Shown piece by piece: positions 53,752 to 62,037 of a DNA stretch of 64,000 nt. This DNA comes from Pseudomonadota bacterium. Lineage in GTDB: Bacteria; Pseudomonadota; Gammaproteobacteria; Acidiferrobacterales; Acidiferrobacteraceae. Numbering within the stretch: the first letter of the stretch is position 1; every line of letters starts with the position of its first letter. The notes below the pieces were generated by a model that searched no databases, was not told where the DNA came from, and saw only the letters and a program-made list of their open reading frames with translations. The translations under genes were made by a program, and so were the position numbers. The DNA lies in contig JAJYGP010000025.1 in NCBI GenBank assembly GCA_021785035.1, positions 124,001-188,000 of the forward strand. The letters run 5' to 3'.

Positions 53752-53997
53752 GGCGATGGCCCTTCTGTCCTCGCCGATTGTGCTCTCCGCGTCCGTGGCA
53801 GATTCCTCATGAAGCCTTGGGTTCGGTTTGATTCTCGATGAATCATAACAAGAAGCCGCCGAGCACGTCATGGGCGCTTTGTATCGCCGCTCGGTCTCTT
53901 GACCCACGACCCCGCGGTGGCGACCCTTGAGGTTCCACACGGCATAAGCCCGTCGGCCGCGAGCGCACCCGGAGCGCCTCGTCCGAGGTCTTGCCCG

Positions 53998-55185
53998 TTA
54001 GGGCAGGGACACAGGCGGTTTGGCGCCCGCTTGCTTCATAAAAAACGCCTTGAGCGGGCCCAGAGTATCAGTGACATTGAGGCCGACTGTCAGAATCTGT
54101 CCGAGCCAACTGGCCTCGTTGCAAAACAGGCGGTTTAGGGCATCGGTCGCGAGCAACATACTGAGGTTCGCCGCTTTACGGGCCCGCTCGTACTGCCGCA
54201 ACAGACGCCGGTTTCCGATGTCGCTGTCCCGATCGCGATGGAGCAGGGTTTCGGTGAGGACCTGGGCGTCGGCGAACCCGAGATTGACGCCTTGTCCGGC
54301 CAAGGGATGGACGCGATGGGCCGCGTCTCCCACCAGCACGAAGCGCGATCCCACATAGTGCTCGGCGTGGCTTGCGATAAGCGGGAAATGCGCCCGGGCG
54401 CTTAGCGATTGAAGCGCGCCGAGCTCGGGCCCGAAGGCCGTGTTGAGGGCCGCGTTGAACTGTGGGTCTGACAAGCCACGGAGGTGTTCCGCGGCGCTCG
54501 TGGTCGTAGACCAAATAAGCGAGGATTGGCTGGGATTTGGCAGTGGCAACAGGGCGATCGGTCCGGTTGGCAAAAACCGTTGCCACGCGACATCCTGATG
54601 GGTTGTACCCAATTGGATGTTCGCGCAGATCGCGGTTTGTCCGTAGTGATGCTGCCAAACAGGTACGCCTAGCTGCTCTCGCAGTTGCGACTGAGCGCCG
54701 TCTGCGGCGATAAGTAAAGACCCGTGGAGTACCGCGCCGCCAGCTAGGGCGACCTCTGCGACGTGTTCGCGGATAGTCACCCGTTGGGCGCTGTCGTCGT
54801 GCCATGTGACACCGGGTGCCGCGCGTGCTCGGGTGCGCAGGACGGTCTCCAAACCGCCGTGGTTTACGATGACACCGAGGTTTTCAAGGCCCAGGTCTTG
54901 ACTCTCGAATCGCACCCGCCCGTGGCCGCTACTATTCACGACCTGTAAAGCTCGCAGGGGCGCGGTTTGGGTCTCGCCCAAGGGCCACAGCCCTTGGGTT
55001 CCCAACCAGTGGCAAGAGGCTTGGGTGAGCGCGCTGGTCCGAACCCCGGACTTTTCCACTGCCCCACGTTCCGCGTCGACCACGGCGACTGTCAGGCCGC
55101 GCAAGGCGAGTGCGTGGCAGAGGGCGGACCCGACGGCGCCAGCCCCTACGATAATCACATCGCTTTGGCTGCGGACGGCCATCAC
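53998..55185 (-). CDS. ubiI: UbiI/VisC-type FAD-dependent ubiquinone hydroxylase
   Basis: 395 aa flavin monooxygenase. N-terminal FAD motif VIIVGAGAVGSALCHALALRG and the second motif GDAAHRVHPLAGQGVNLGFADA are the UbiH/UbiI/Coq6 hallmarks. Member of the pepP-ubiH-ubiI cluster, where this position encodes UbiI (C5 hydroxylation of the ring). An alternative is another Coq6-family hydroxylase such as UbiM. Start overlaps the ubiH stop by 4 bp. Confidence 0.85.
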   Translation of the reverse strand: MMAVRSQSDVIIVGAGAVGSALCHALALRGLTVAVVDAERGAVEKSGVRTSALTQASCHWLGTQGLWPLGETQTAPLRALQVVNSSGHGRVRFESQDLGLENLGVIVNHGGLETVLRTRARAAPGVTWHDDSAQRVTIREHVAEVALAGGAVLHGSLLIAADGAQSQLREQLGVPVWQHHYGQTAICANIQLGTTHQDVAWQRFLPTGPIALLPLPNPSQSSLIWSTTTSAAEHLRGLSDPQFNAALNTAFGPELGALQSLSARAHFPLIASHAEHYVGSRFVLVGDAAHRVHPLAGQGVNLGFADAQVLTETLLHRDRDSDIGNRRLLRQYERARKAANLSMLLATDALNRLFCNEASWLGQILTVGLNVTDTLGPLKAFFMKQAGAKPPVSLP

Positions 55186-56393
55186 GGTCTCAGTCCTCGT
55201 AGGAGACTCGGCAAGGGTGCCTTAAGCCCCATGGTGCGCACGGCCAGGGCGCGTTTTACCGAGGGGAGGCAGTCGACTAGGGTCAGGGCCAGGTTGCGGG
55301 CCACCACCAGCGGACCGATCTTGTTGCTAAAGATCCGCACAAGCCCGTCGGTAAATTCGGTGGTGCTGGCTACGTCGTGGGCGCGTCCAGCGAGGTAGCG
55401 ATCAAGGACGGTTCGGCTACCGAAGTCTTCCTGTCGTCGGCAGGTCTCGGCGATGGTATCCGCGAGCGAGGCTATGTCGCGTAATCCTAAATTAAAGCCT
55501 TGCCCCGCGACCGGGTGCAGGGTGTGGGCGGCGTTCCCGACAAGCACCGCGCGCACCGCCGCCGGATGAGGGGCCTTTTGCCGAATGAGCGGAAAGCGGA
55601 GGCGGCGCCCGCAGGCTCGGAAGTGGCCTAGGCGTTGCCCGAAGGCCTGCTCCAATCGGGCCAGAAACTGTGGTTCCGGAAGATCTTGCCAGTCCTGGGC
55701 ATGGGTAGAGCTCATGACGAAAGTATAGCGGTCATCACCCAAAGGAAGGGCCGCAAGTGGCCCTTCCGGCGTAAATCGTTCGAAGGCGGTCTGCGGTTTG
55801 GGCGCGGTGACTTGGCAGTTCACAACCAAGGCTTCGCGGCCGTAGGCGTGGCGGGTCACGGGGATGGCGAGCGCCGCACGCACCGCCGAGTCGGTGCCGT
55901 CGGCTCCGACCAGCAAACGGCCAGATAGCTGTGTCGGGCCATCGGTTCCCGACATCGTCACGACGGCGGCATTGGCGCGGACTTCAAGACTCGCGAACCG
56001 ACCCGCCCGAATGACAACCGACGTTTCTTTAAGGGCGCCGTACAAGGCGGCTAGCAGCGCTGCGTTTTCGGTCACAAATCCTAGGGCATCGAGCCCCAGT
56101 TCGTGGGCACGAATGTGGGTAAGACCGAACCCCCCGGTGCGATCCGACACCTCGATCTCGTTGATTGGATGGAAGCTGTTTTCCGGCAGCCGGGACCAGA
56201 CGCCAAGGCTTGTCAACGCGCGTTTCGATCCTTGCGCTAAGGTAAACGTCCGGTCATCTTTGTGTCGTGGCGGCGGCGCAGCCACGGGGTCTATGAGGCA
56301 GATGGTGAGCGGAAGATGGGCGAGGCTCAAGGCGAGGCTTGTTCCCACGAGACCGCCTCCGCATATGACGATATCGTAGGTTTCCATGCTCAC
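55182..56393 (-). CDS. ubiH: UbiH, 2-octaprenyl-6-methoxyphenol hydroxylase
   Basis: 403 aa. FAD motif DIVICGGGLVGTSLALSLA, family block GSKRALTSLGVWSRLPE, GFGLTHIRA, LGFVTENAALLAALY, and GNAAHTLHPVAGQGFNLGLRD. It performs an O2-dependent ring hydroxylation in ubiquinone synthesis, so this route complements UbiU/UbiV used without O2. The ATG overlaps the pepP stop. Confidence 0.92.
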   Translation of the reverse strand: MSMETYDIVICGGGLVGTSLALSLAHLPLTICLIDPVAAPPPRHKDDRTFTLAQGSKRALTSLGVWSRLPENSFHPINEIEVSDRTGGFGLTHIRAHELGLDALGFVTENAALLAALYGALKETSVVIRAGRFASLEVRANAAVVTMSGTDGPTQLSGRLLVGADGTDSAVRAALAIPVTRHAYGREALVVNCQVTAPKPQTAFERFTPEGPLAALPLGDDRYTFVMSSTHAQDWQDLPEPQFLARLEQAFGQRLGHFRACGRRLRFPLIRQKAPHPAAVRAVLVGNAAHTLHPVAGQGFNLGLRDIASLADTIAETCRRQEDFGSRTVLDRYLAGRAHDVASTTEFTDGLVRIFSNKIGPLVVARNLALTLVDCLPSVKRALAVRTMGLKAPLPSLLRGLRP

Positions 56394-57706
56394 AGACCTT
56401 CCGCGCGCAGGGCTTCGATGTCAGAGGCGCTCCTGGGGACTGAGTGGCTTAAGATCTCGTAGCCGGCTTTGGTTATGAGCACATCGTCTTCGATGCGGAT
56501 CCCGATATCGTGAAAGCCTTTCGGGATGTCGTCTCCGGCCGTGACATACAGTCCAGGCTCCACCGTCGTGACCATTCCGGGTTCCAGAATCCGTGGCTTA
56601 TCGCCTACCCGATAGTCGCCCACGTCATGGACATCGAGGCCAAGCCAGTGGCCGGTCCTATGCATGTAAAAGCGTTTGTAGCCCCCGCTTTCGATGAGTC
56701 CATCGACCGTACCCTGAAGAAGCTTTAGGTCGACCAAGCCTTGGGTCAAGACCCGGACGGCGGCGTTATGGGCGCTCGGCCATTCCACGCCCGGACCCAC
56801 TGCGTCCAAAGCCGCGCCGTGGGCGGCCAAGACGAGATTGTAGAGTTCGCGCTGTTCGGGGCTAAAACGTGGGCCTACGGGGAAGGTTCTGGTGATATCC
56901 GAGGCGTAACCGTCAATCTCGCAGCCCGCGTCGATAAGCACGAGCGCCCCGTTTTTGAGTACAGCGTTGTTTTCCGTGTAGTGCAGGATGCAGGCGTTGG
57001 CGCCGCCCGCCACAATCGGGGGATAAGCCGGGTATTCGGAACCGCCCTTACGGAAGGCGTAGAGAAGTTCGGCCTCCAATTCGTACTCGTGGAGCCCGGG
57101 CGCGCAGGCCCGGATGGCGCGCAGATGTCCCTCGCCGCCGACGGCCGCCGCGCGCCGCATAAGTGTGATCTCCTCCGGCCGTTTGATGAGGCGCATTTCG
57201 TGCAGCAGGTGATTCGGGTCTACGAATTCCCCGGGAGCCACTACCCCCGAGCGGGCCTTCCCCCGGACCTCGTTGATCCACTCTAGTACCACCCCATCGA
57301 ACTCAGCGTGGCGACCCATGCTGTAGAAAACACGGTGTTTGTTTTCCAAAAGGCCCGGAAGGATGTCGTCGATATCGTCGATCGGAAAGGCGTCGTCGGC
57401 GCCATAGGTCGCGACCGCGCCCTCTTGGCCCGCGCGTCGTCCCTGCCATTGTTCCTTCTCCGGGCAGCGCTCCCGGCAAAACAGCAGAAATTCCCCTTGG
57501 GCGCGACCCGGAACGAAAACGGCAACGGCCTCGGGTTCGGGGAAATGGGTGAGGTAGTAGAAGTCGCTGTCGGGCCTAAAAATAAAGTCGACGTCGCTAT
57601 TGCGGTTGCGGATCGGCGCCGTGGGGATAATCGCCACGCCCTCGCCCATGAGCGCCATGAATTCCGTCCGCCGTCGCTTGAAATAATTCTTGTCCATAGT
57701 CCTCAT
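56390..57706 (-). CDS. pepP: Xaa-Pro aminopeptidase PepP
   Basis: 438 aa. N-terminal domain starting with RRTEFMALMGEGVAII and the di-metal pita-bread domain with LIDAGCEIDGYASDITRTFP, YMHRTGHWLGLDVHD and MVTTVEPGLY, which hold the Asp/Asp/His/Glu/Glu ligands. Removes N-terminal residues before proline in the cytoplasm. The gene order ygfB-pepP-ubiH-ubiI is conserved in gammaproteobacteria. Confidence 0.94.
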   Translation of the reverse strand: MRTMDKNYFKRRRTEFMALMGEGVAIIPTAPIRNRNSDVDFIFRPDSDFYYLTHFPEPEAVAVFVPGRAQGEFLLFCRERCPEKEQWQGRRAGQEGAVATYGADDAFPIDDIDDILPGLLENKHRVFYSMGRHAEFDGVVLEWINEVRGKARSGVVAPGEFVDPNHLLHEMRLIKRPEEITLMRRAAAVGGEGHLRAIRACAPGLHEYELEAELLYAFRKGGSEYPAYPPIVAGGANACILHYTENNAVLKNGALVLIDAGCEIDGYASDITRTFPVGPRFSPEQRELYNLVLAAHGAALDAVGPGVEWPSAHNAAVRVLTQGLVDLKLLQGTVDGLIESGGYKRFYMHRTGHWLGLDVHDVGDYRVGDKPRILEPGMVTTVEPGLYVTAGDDIPKGFHDIGIRIEDDVLITKAGYEILSHSVPRSASDIEALRAEGL

Positions 57707-57745
57707 TATGCCCGATATCGGAGGTCAGGCGCGCTCATCGGCCCG

Positions 57746-58249
57746 TTAAACGGCATCGCTGGTCTCTTCGTAGATCAATTGGACGGCTACACGCAGGTAC
57801 TCCACAAGTTCGCTCAAGTCCGCCTCGCCTACGGTCCCGCTCGCGTCCGCTAGGGCGGCCATATCGTCCAGGGCCTCGCCCACGGCCTCCGAGCACCCTT
57901 GCCGCCGATTCTCGCCGCGGAAATAGTAGCCCGCGATAAAGCCGCTGCACCATTGGGTCAAGGCCCGACTCTGTTGCGGTGCCGATTGCTCCTCGCCGGG
58001 CAAGAGCGGCGCGAAATCAAGTTCGCCGCCTGCGAGGCCCTGCGTCAATTGCGTACGCAACGCGTCGACATAGCGGCCAAGTTCGGGAAAGTCGCCAGGA
58101 TCGCCGAGCGCCGAGAAAACCTCCTCATCATCGACATGACCCGCGCACACAAGCCCGGTCAGTAGCCCATGGGCCTCCGACGGACTCAGAGCGATCCCCG
58201 CGACGTCCAAGGTTGAGGCTGTGGCCCGAAAAGAAAGGTCGTAGGTCAT
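57746..58249 (-). CDS. ygfB: YgfB-family (UPF0149) protein
   Basis: 167 aa. LSPSEAHGLLTGLVCAGH near the N-terminus and QWCSGFIAGYYFRG / ELVEYLRVAVQLIYEE later match UPF0149. Function poorly known; it is the normal first gene of the pepP-ubiH-ubiI run. The start follows no strong ribosome-binding site. It is divergent from the zapB-like gene. Confidence 0.88.
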   Translation of the reverse strand: MTYDLSFRATASTLDVAGIALSPSEAHGLLTGLVCAGHVDDEEVFSALGDPGDFPELGRYVDALRTQLTQGLAGGELDFAPLLPGEEQSAPQQSRALTQWCSGFIAGYYFRGENRRQGCSEAVGEALDDMAALADASGTVGEADLSELVEYLRVAVQLIYEETSDAV

Positions 58250-58353
58250 AGCCTATTGTACCTGAGTGCTTAATGAGGGCTAGGGTAGGGCCTCTAAACA
58301 AGCCCCGGAGGGCGGACGTTGACCACGACGCTCCCGAGTTCTATAGTGGTTCC

Positions 58354-58584
58354 ATGAGCGGCGAACCACCTTTTGACACGGATGCGCTAGCGAGATTGGA
58401 GCGTCGCGTCGAGGATTTAGTCGCACTGTGCCGACGGCTTCGGGAAGATAACGCGATGTGGCGTGCGCGTCATCAGGCCCTGTCTGCGGAGTATGTGCAA
58501 CTGAGCGAACGAACGCGGGTCGCGCGTACGCGAGTCGAAGAGATGATTGGCCGCGTCACCGCCATGGCCCGTGAGAGCCGGTGA
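58354..58584 (+). CDS. TIGR02449/ZapB-like small coiled-coil protein
   Basis: About 76 aa from ATG 58354 (MSGEPPFDTDALARLERRVE). It is helical over almost its entire length (LVALCRRLREDNAMWRARHQ) and ends ERTRVARTRVEEMIGRV, the TIGR02449 pattern. It overlaps zapA by 4 bp and probably modulates FtsZ assembly with it. An earlier start at 58273 is unlikely. Confidence 0.8.
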   Translation: MSGEPPFDTDALARLERRVEDLVALCRRLREDNAMWRARHQALSAEYVQLSERTRVARTRVEEMIGRVTAMARESR

Positions 58585-58895
58585 TGGCCGTCAACAAGCA
58601 AACCATCCATATCTCGGTACTGGGTAAGGAATTTGCGGTCTCCTGTCCCGAGGATGAATGCGCAGCTTTGAGCGAGGCGGCCCGCTACGTTGATGCCCGG
58701 ATGCAAGAGGGGCATCGTGCGGGGAAGCCCGTGGCAGTTGAGCGTAACGCCGTCATGGCGGCGTTGAATATGGCCTACGAGCTTTTGCGCTTGCGCGAGC
58801 AATCGACGAGTGTTTCGGAAGATTGGAGTAAGCGGATTCACGTGCTCGCGGACCGGGTCGATTCGGTTTTGCGAGAGGAATTCGAGAAGAGTTAA
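58581..58895 (+). CDS. zapA: Cell division protein ZapA
   Basis: 104 aa. TIHISVLGKEFAVSCPEDE begins the ZapA beta hairpin; the helical bundle follows (EAARYVDARMQEG, NMAYELLRLREQ). Stabilises FtsZ bundles. Followed directly by the 6S RNA, a gene order seen widely in gammaproteobacteria. Confidence 0.92.
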   Translation: MMAVNKQTIHISVLGKEFAVSCPEDECAALSEAARYVDARMQEGHRAGKPVAVERNAVMAALNMAYELLRLREQSTSVSEDWSKRIHVLADRVDSVLREEFEKS

Positions 58896-58932
58896 GGAGC
58901 GATCGTCATTGCGACGGGTCGTTTGCGGGTTT

Positions 58933-59118
58933 GGCGCCCCCTGCGGTGTTGGTAACCGTTCCGTGTCCCTTGAACCTATAACTCTTGCCTCGGGAACCGC
59001 GATCATGGGTGCTGTTGTGCATGTCCGTCTTGAACGGAAAGCCTGATGCGCCTGGACGTGTCCCACTTGAACCTTTGGTTCGAGGCAAAGAATGGTTACG
59101 GCACAGGTGGAGGGCGCC
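58933..59118 (+). ncRNA. ssrS: 6S RNA (SsrS)
   Basis: The 246-bp zapA-fau gap contains a ~186-nt candidate. Its ends can pair (GGCGCC at 58933-58938 with GGCGCC at 59113-59118, and GGTAACC near 58951 with GGTTACG near 59096). The 3' half has ACTTGAACCTTTGGTTCGAG followed by GGTTACGGC, close to the E. coli 6S segment CCTTGAACC..GGTTCAAGGGTTAC. 6S RNA mimics an open promoter and sequesters the sigma-70 RNA polymerase in stationary phase. Position is the usual one; exact ends are estimated. Confidence 0.85.
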
Positions 59119-59140
59119 TCTATCTTCGTTTGTTATCCCC

Positions 59141-59722
59141 ATGGTTTGTGAGAAGCACAGCTTTCGGCGGGAGTTGCGTGGGCGGCGTAGAGATCTTCGT
59201 CCGGACCTCCGTCGGCGGGGGGCTGTGCGCATCGCCCATCGTGGGCGCCTTTTGTTGCGCCGGGCCGCGCGCGTTGGCGCCTACTTTCCGCACGGTTCCG
59301 AACTTGATCCCCGACCGCTGATGTCGGCGCTGGCGCGCGCCGGTTGCGCGCTCTATCTGCCGGTCGTGAATCGGCGTCCTCACTCTCCTCTCGCGTTTCT
59401 TCGCTGGCGCGCGTCCCTGACCACTAATCGTTATGGCATAATGGAGCCGCGGTGGGGACGCAGGTTCCAGGGCTCACAGCTCGATGCGGTCCTGGTGCCG
59501 GTGGTGGGATTCGACGCGCGCGGCCTGAGGCTCGGCCAAGGGGGCGGCCACTATGACCGGACCTTTGCGTTTTTATCCCGAAAAAAGCACTGTAAACCGC
59601 TCCTCATCGGGCTGGCTTTCGAATGTCAGCGGGTCGGGAAATTGCCCAATGACGCGCACGATGTGCGCTTACACGCGGTTTTGACGGAAAAACGGCTGTA
59701 TGGCCCCCGGAGAATGCTATGA
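59141..59722 (+). CDS. fau: 5-formyltetrahydrofolate cyclo-ligase
   Basis: 193 aa from ATG 59141. It opens with a basic helix (SFRRELRGRRRDLRPDL), then VGAYFPHGSELDPRPLM, LDAVLVPVVGFDARG, and the ATP/phosphate motif RLGQGGGHYDRTFA. It converts 5-formyl-THF to methenyl-THF. Upstream starts would lie inside the 6S RNA. The last 4 bp overlap the ymdB start. Confidence 0.9.
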   Translation: MVCEKHSFRRELRGRRRDLRPDLRRRGAVRIAHRGRLLLRRAARVGAYFPHGSELDPRPLMSALARAGCALYLPVVNRRPHSPLAFLRWRASLTTNRYGIMEPRWGRRFQGSQLDAVLVPVVGFDARGLRLGQGGGHYDRTFAFLSRKKHCKPLLIGLAFECQRVGKLPNDAHDVRLHAVLTEKRLYGPRRML

Positions 59723-60504
59723 ATCTGTTGTTTGTGGGGGATGTGGTCGGGGACGCAGGGCGCCGGGTGCTGCTAGAGCGCCTACCCATATTGCGTGAAC
59801 GCTATAAGATTGATGTGGTCGTGGTGAATATCGAAAACGCCGCCGGCGGGTTTGGGGTAACGGATAAGATTTTGCGTGAGTGTCTGGCCCACAAGATCGA
59901 TGTTTTGAGCACCGGCAATCATGTCTTTGATAAACGCGAGGCGCTTGATCTCGTAGCTCGCGAGCCCCGCCTCTTGCGGCCGCATAACTACCCGCTGGGA
60001 ACGCCGGGAAGCGGTTGGTATATGGGGCAGAGCGCACGTGGCGAGCCGTTTGCGGTCTTGAACGTGATGGGCACAGCCTTCATGCACCCGGTCCTCGATT
60101 GCCCCTTTGCGTGCGCCAAGGCGACTTTGACTACCAAGCCCGAGTCCATCAAGGCGGTCTTGGTGGACTGTCATGCCGAGACCACCAGCGAAAAGATGGC
60201 CATGGGCTGGTTCTTGGATGGTCAGGTGAGCGCAGTCGTAGGGACCCACACCCATGTCCCGACGGCGGACGAGCGCGTCTTGCCAGGAGGCACCGCTTAT
60301 ATATCGGATGTCGGTATGACCGGGTGCTACGACTCCGTCATTGGTATGAATAAAGAGAAGGTCTTAAAGCGCATGGTGCTGAAGTTGCCCGAGCGGCTGG
60401 AAGCGGCGGAAGGGCCGGCCACCTTTTGCGGGGTGGTCATTGATATTGACAGCAAGACCGGTCGTAGCCGCGGGATTCAGCGCGTGAGCGTACGGGAAGG
60501 CTAA
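59719..60504 (+). CDS. YmdB-family (TIGR00282) metallophosphoesterase
   Basis: 261 aa. Conserved motifs FVGDVVGDAGRR, VVNIENAAGGFG, LSTGNHVFDKRE, VGTHTHVPTADERVLPGG and SDVGMTG are those of YmdB (a 2',3'-cyclic-nucleotide phosphodiesterase in Bacillus). Two metal ions are bound by the D/E/N/H residues in these. Role in gammaproteobacteria is not defined. Confidence 0.9.
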   Translation: MNLLFVGDVVGDAGRRVLLERLPILRERYKIDVVVVNIENAAGGFGVTDKILRECLAHKIDVLSTGNHVFDKREALDLVAREPRLLRPHNYPLGTPGSGWYMGQSARGEPFAVLNVMGTAFMHPVLDCPFACAKATLTTKPESIKAVLVDCHAETTSEKMAMGWFLDGQVSAVVGTHTHVPTADERVLPGGTAYISDVGMTGCYDSVIGMNKEKVLKRMVLKLPERLEAAEGPATFCGVVIDIDSKTGRSRGIQRVSVREG

Positions 60505-60965
60505 TGCGCTACTGGCTTTTTAAGAGCGAACCCGCCTCTTTCTCTCTTGACGATCTCGTCAAAAAAGGTCGTCCGGAACCCTGGGACGGAGTGCGCAACT
60601 TTCAAGCCCGCAATTTTATGCGGGCGATGGCTTGCGGCGACCGGGCGTTTTTTTACCATTCGAGCTGCCCCGTGCCGGCCGTGGTCGGGGAGGTCGAGAT
60701 CGTGCGCGAGCATTATCCCGATCTCACGGCGCTTGATCCCGATAACCACCACTACGATAGTCGGGCGACCGCCGATAAGCCGATCTGGTCTATGGTCGAC
60801 GTGGCGTTTCGCGAACGCTACGAGAAGCCCATCACCTTGGCGGAGCTTAAGGCCTGCCCCGCGCTCGCTGGTATGCCGCTTCTCGCGCGCGGCAATCGGC
60901 TGTCGGTGCTGCCGGTTACGAGCGACGAGTGGAGTATCATCCGCGGCCTCGCCGGTACCCCATGA
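60504..60965 (+). CDS. EVE-domain protein (thymocyte nuclear protein 1-like)
   Basis: 153 aa single-domain protein: YWLFKSEPASFSLDDLVKKG, WDGVRNFQARNFMRAM, GDRAFFYHSSC and VVGEVEIVREHYPDLTA match the EVE family (PUA-like fold) that may recognise modified bases. It lies between ymdB and the GST gene with one-base and 4-bp overlaps, so it is part of a run from fau to the GST gene. Confidence 0.88.
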   Translation: MRYWLFKSEPASFSLDDLVKKGRPEPWDGVRNFQARNFMRAMACGDRAFFYHSSCPVPAVVGEVEIVREHYPDLTALDPDNHHYDSRATADKPIWSMVDVAFRERYEKPITLAELKACPALAGMPLLARGNRLSVLPVTSDEWSIIRGLAGTP

Positions 60966-61630
60966 GGTTGTATCATTTTTGGTTCGAGGCGGCCTCCGAG
61001 CGCGCCCGACTGGCCTTATCGTTCAAGTCCCTTTCTTACGAACTCGTGGTCCCAGACTATGACGATGACGAGACGTTTTTTGAGTTGGGCGTGGCGCGTT
61101 CGGTCCCTGTGGTTACGTGGGACGATGGCCACTTGGATGTCGGCGCGGCTGGGCTCTTGGAGGAAATCGATCGCCGCTATCCAGCGCCGAGTCTCTTTGC
61201 CCCCTTGGCGCCCGAGCAATGGCGGGCGTTGGGCGACTGGCGCGTCGCGGTCGACAATATCCTCGAGCGGCTCTATGCCCCGATTCGTCCGGCCTATGTC
61301 GGGATCGGCGACGACGAGGCCCATCTCGCGTCCTATAAGGCCTCCGTGCAGGCTCGGTTTGGCACAAGCCTCGAGGATTTGGCCAATGATAGGTACGCAG
61401 TCTATGGCCAGCTGGAATCCTTGACGCGCCTCAAGGATTTGGGCACCTACATCGCGAAGCATAGGTTTTATGCGGGCGAGTTTTCAGCGGCGGACGTGTT
61501 GCTGACGGCGGATCTTTTCCCGCTTCAACTCTTAGACGGTGTCACGCTCCCTATCGATCTTATGTATTATTTTGAAAGAGTCCAGGAGATCTGTCGCGTC
61601 AATCTGCGCGATGGGCTCATAACAGCTTAA
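60962..61630 (+). CDS. Glutathione S-transferase family protein
   Basis: 222 aa. An N-terminal thioredoxin-like domain (MRLYHFWFEAASERARLALS, RSVPVVTWDDG with cis-Pro) and an all-helical C-terminal domain (residues 85-215). Similar to maleylacetoacetate isomerase/GST-zeta in its first helix, but the normal active Ser motif is not obvious. ATG at 60962 overlaps the EVE gene. Confidence 0.75.
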   Translation: MRLYHFWFEAASERARLALSFKSLSYELVVPDYDDDETFFELGVARSVPVVTWDDGHLDVGAAGLLEEIDRRYPAPSLFAPLAPEQWRALGDWRVAVDNILERLYAPIRPAYVGIGDDEAHLASYKASVQARFGTSLEDLANDRYAVYGQLESLTRLKDLGTYIAKHRFYAGEFSAADVLLTADLFPLQLLDGVTLPIDLMYYFERVQEICRVNLRDGLITA

Positions 61631-61647
61631 CCTGTCGAGAGGCGTTT

Positions 61648-61983
61648 ATGACCTTAAACGAGCTATTCACGTACCTAAACGAGAATTCGGGTTATGAGAT
61701 ATGGGATGGAACGTGCGAGGAGACAATAAAGAAGGCCCTGGCGAAGACCCACAAGGACGCGCTGTCAGGCGAGATCGTCGCAGCCATTGCCGGTCATGCA
61801 AGCGCCGTCTCCCCCGAAGCCACGATTACCCGGGCCGAGGCCACAACGTCCTTGGGCCCGCTCCGCCTTCGCGCCATGCGTGACGATGCGCCGGTCTCGG
61901 ATCTTCGGCGTATGGAGCGCACCGTACACGCCATAGATGGCGCGTTTAACGAAGAGGCCTTGGTTTTGCGGCAGCGTTCCTAA
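61648..61983 (+). CDS. Orphan small protein
   Basis: 111 aa, no family recognised. N-terminal MTLNELFTYLNENSGYEIWDG and a middle Ala/Thr-rich stretch (EIVAAIAGHASAVSP...ATITRAEATTSLGPLRL) give a mixed alpha/beta look without cysteines or membrane segments. It starts 17 bp after the GST gene with GAGAGG upstream and is convergent with ilvA, so it is probably the last gene of the fau-ymdB-EVE-GST run. Confidence 0.55.
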   Translation: MTLNELFTYLNENSGYEIWDGTCEETIKKALAKTHKDALSGEIVAAIAGHASAVSPEATITRAEATTSLGPLRLRAMRDDAPVSDLRRMERTVHAIDGAFNEEALVLRQRS

Positions 61984-62037
61984 GGAGTCTGAGCGCCGGC
62001 CGGTTCGCTCGCGATCGCCGGTGGCTTGCGCCATCGT

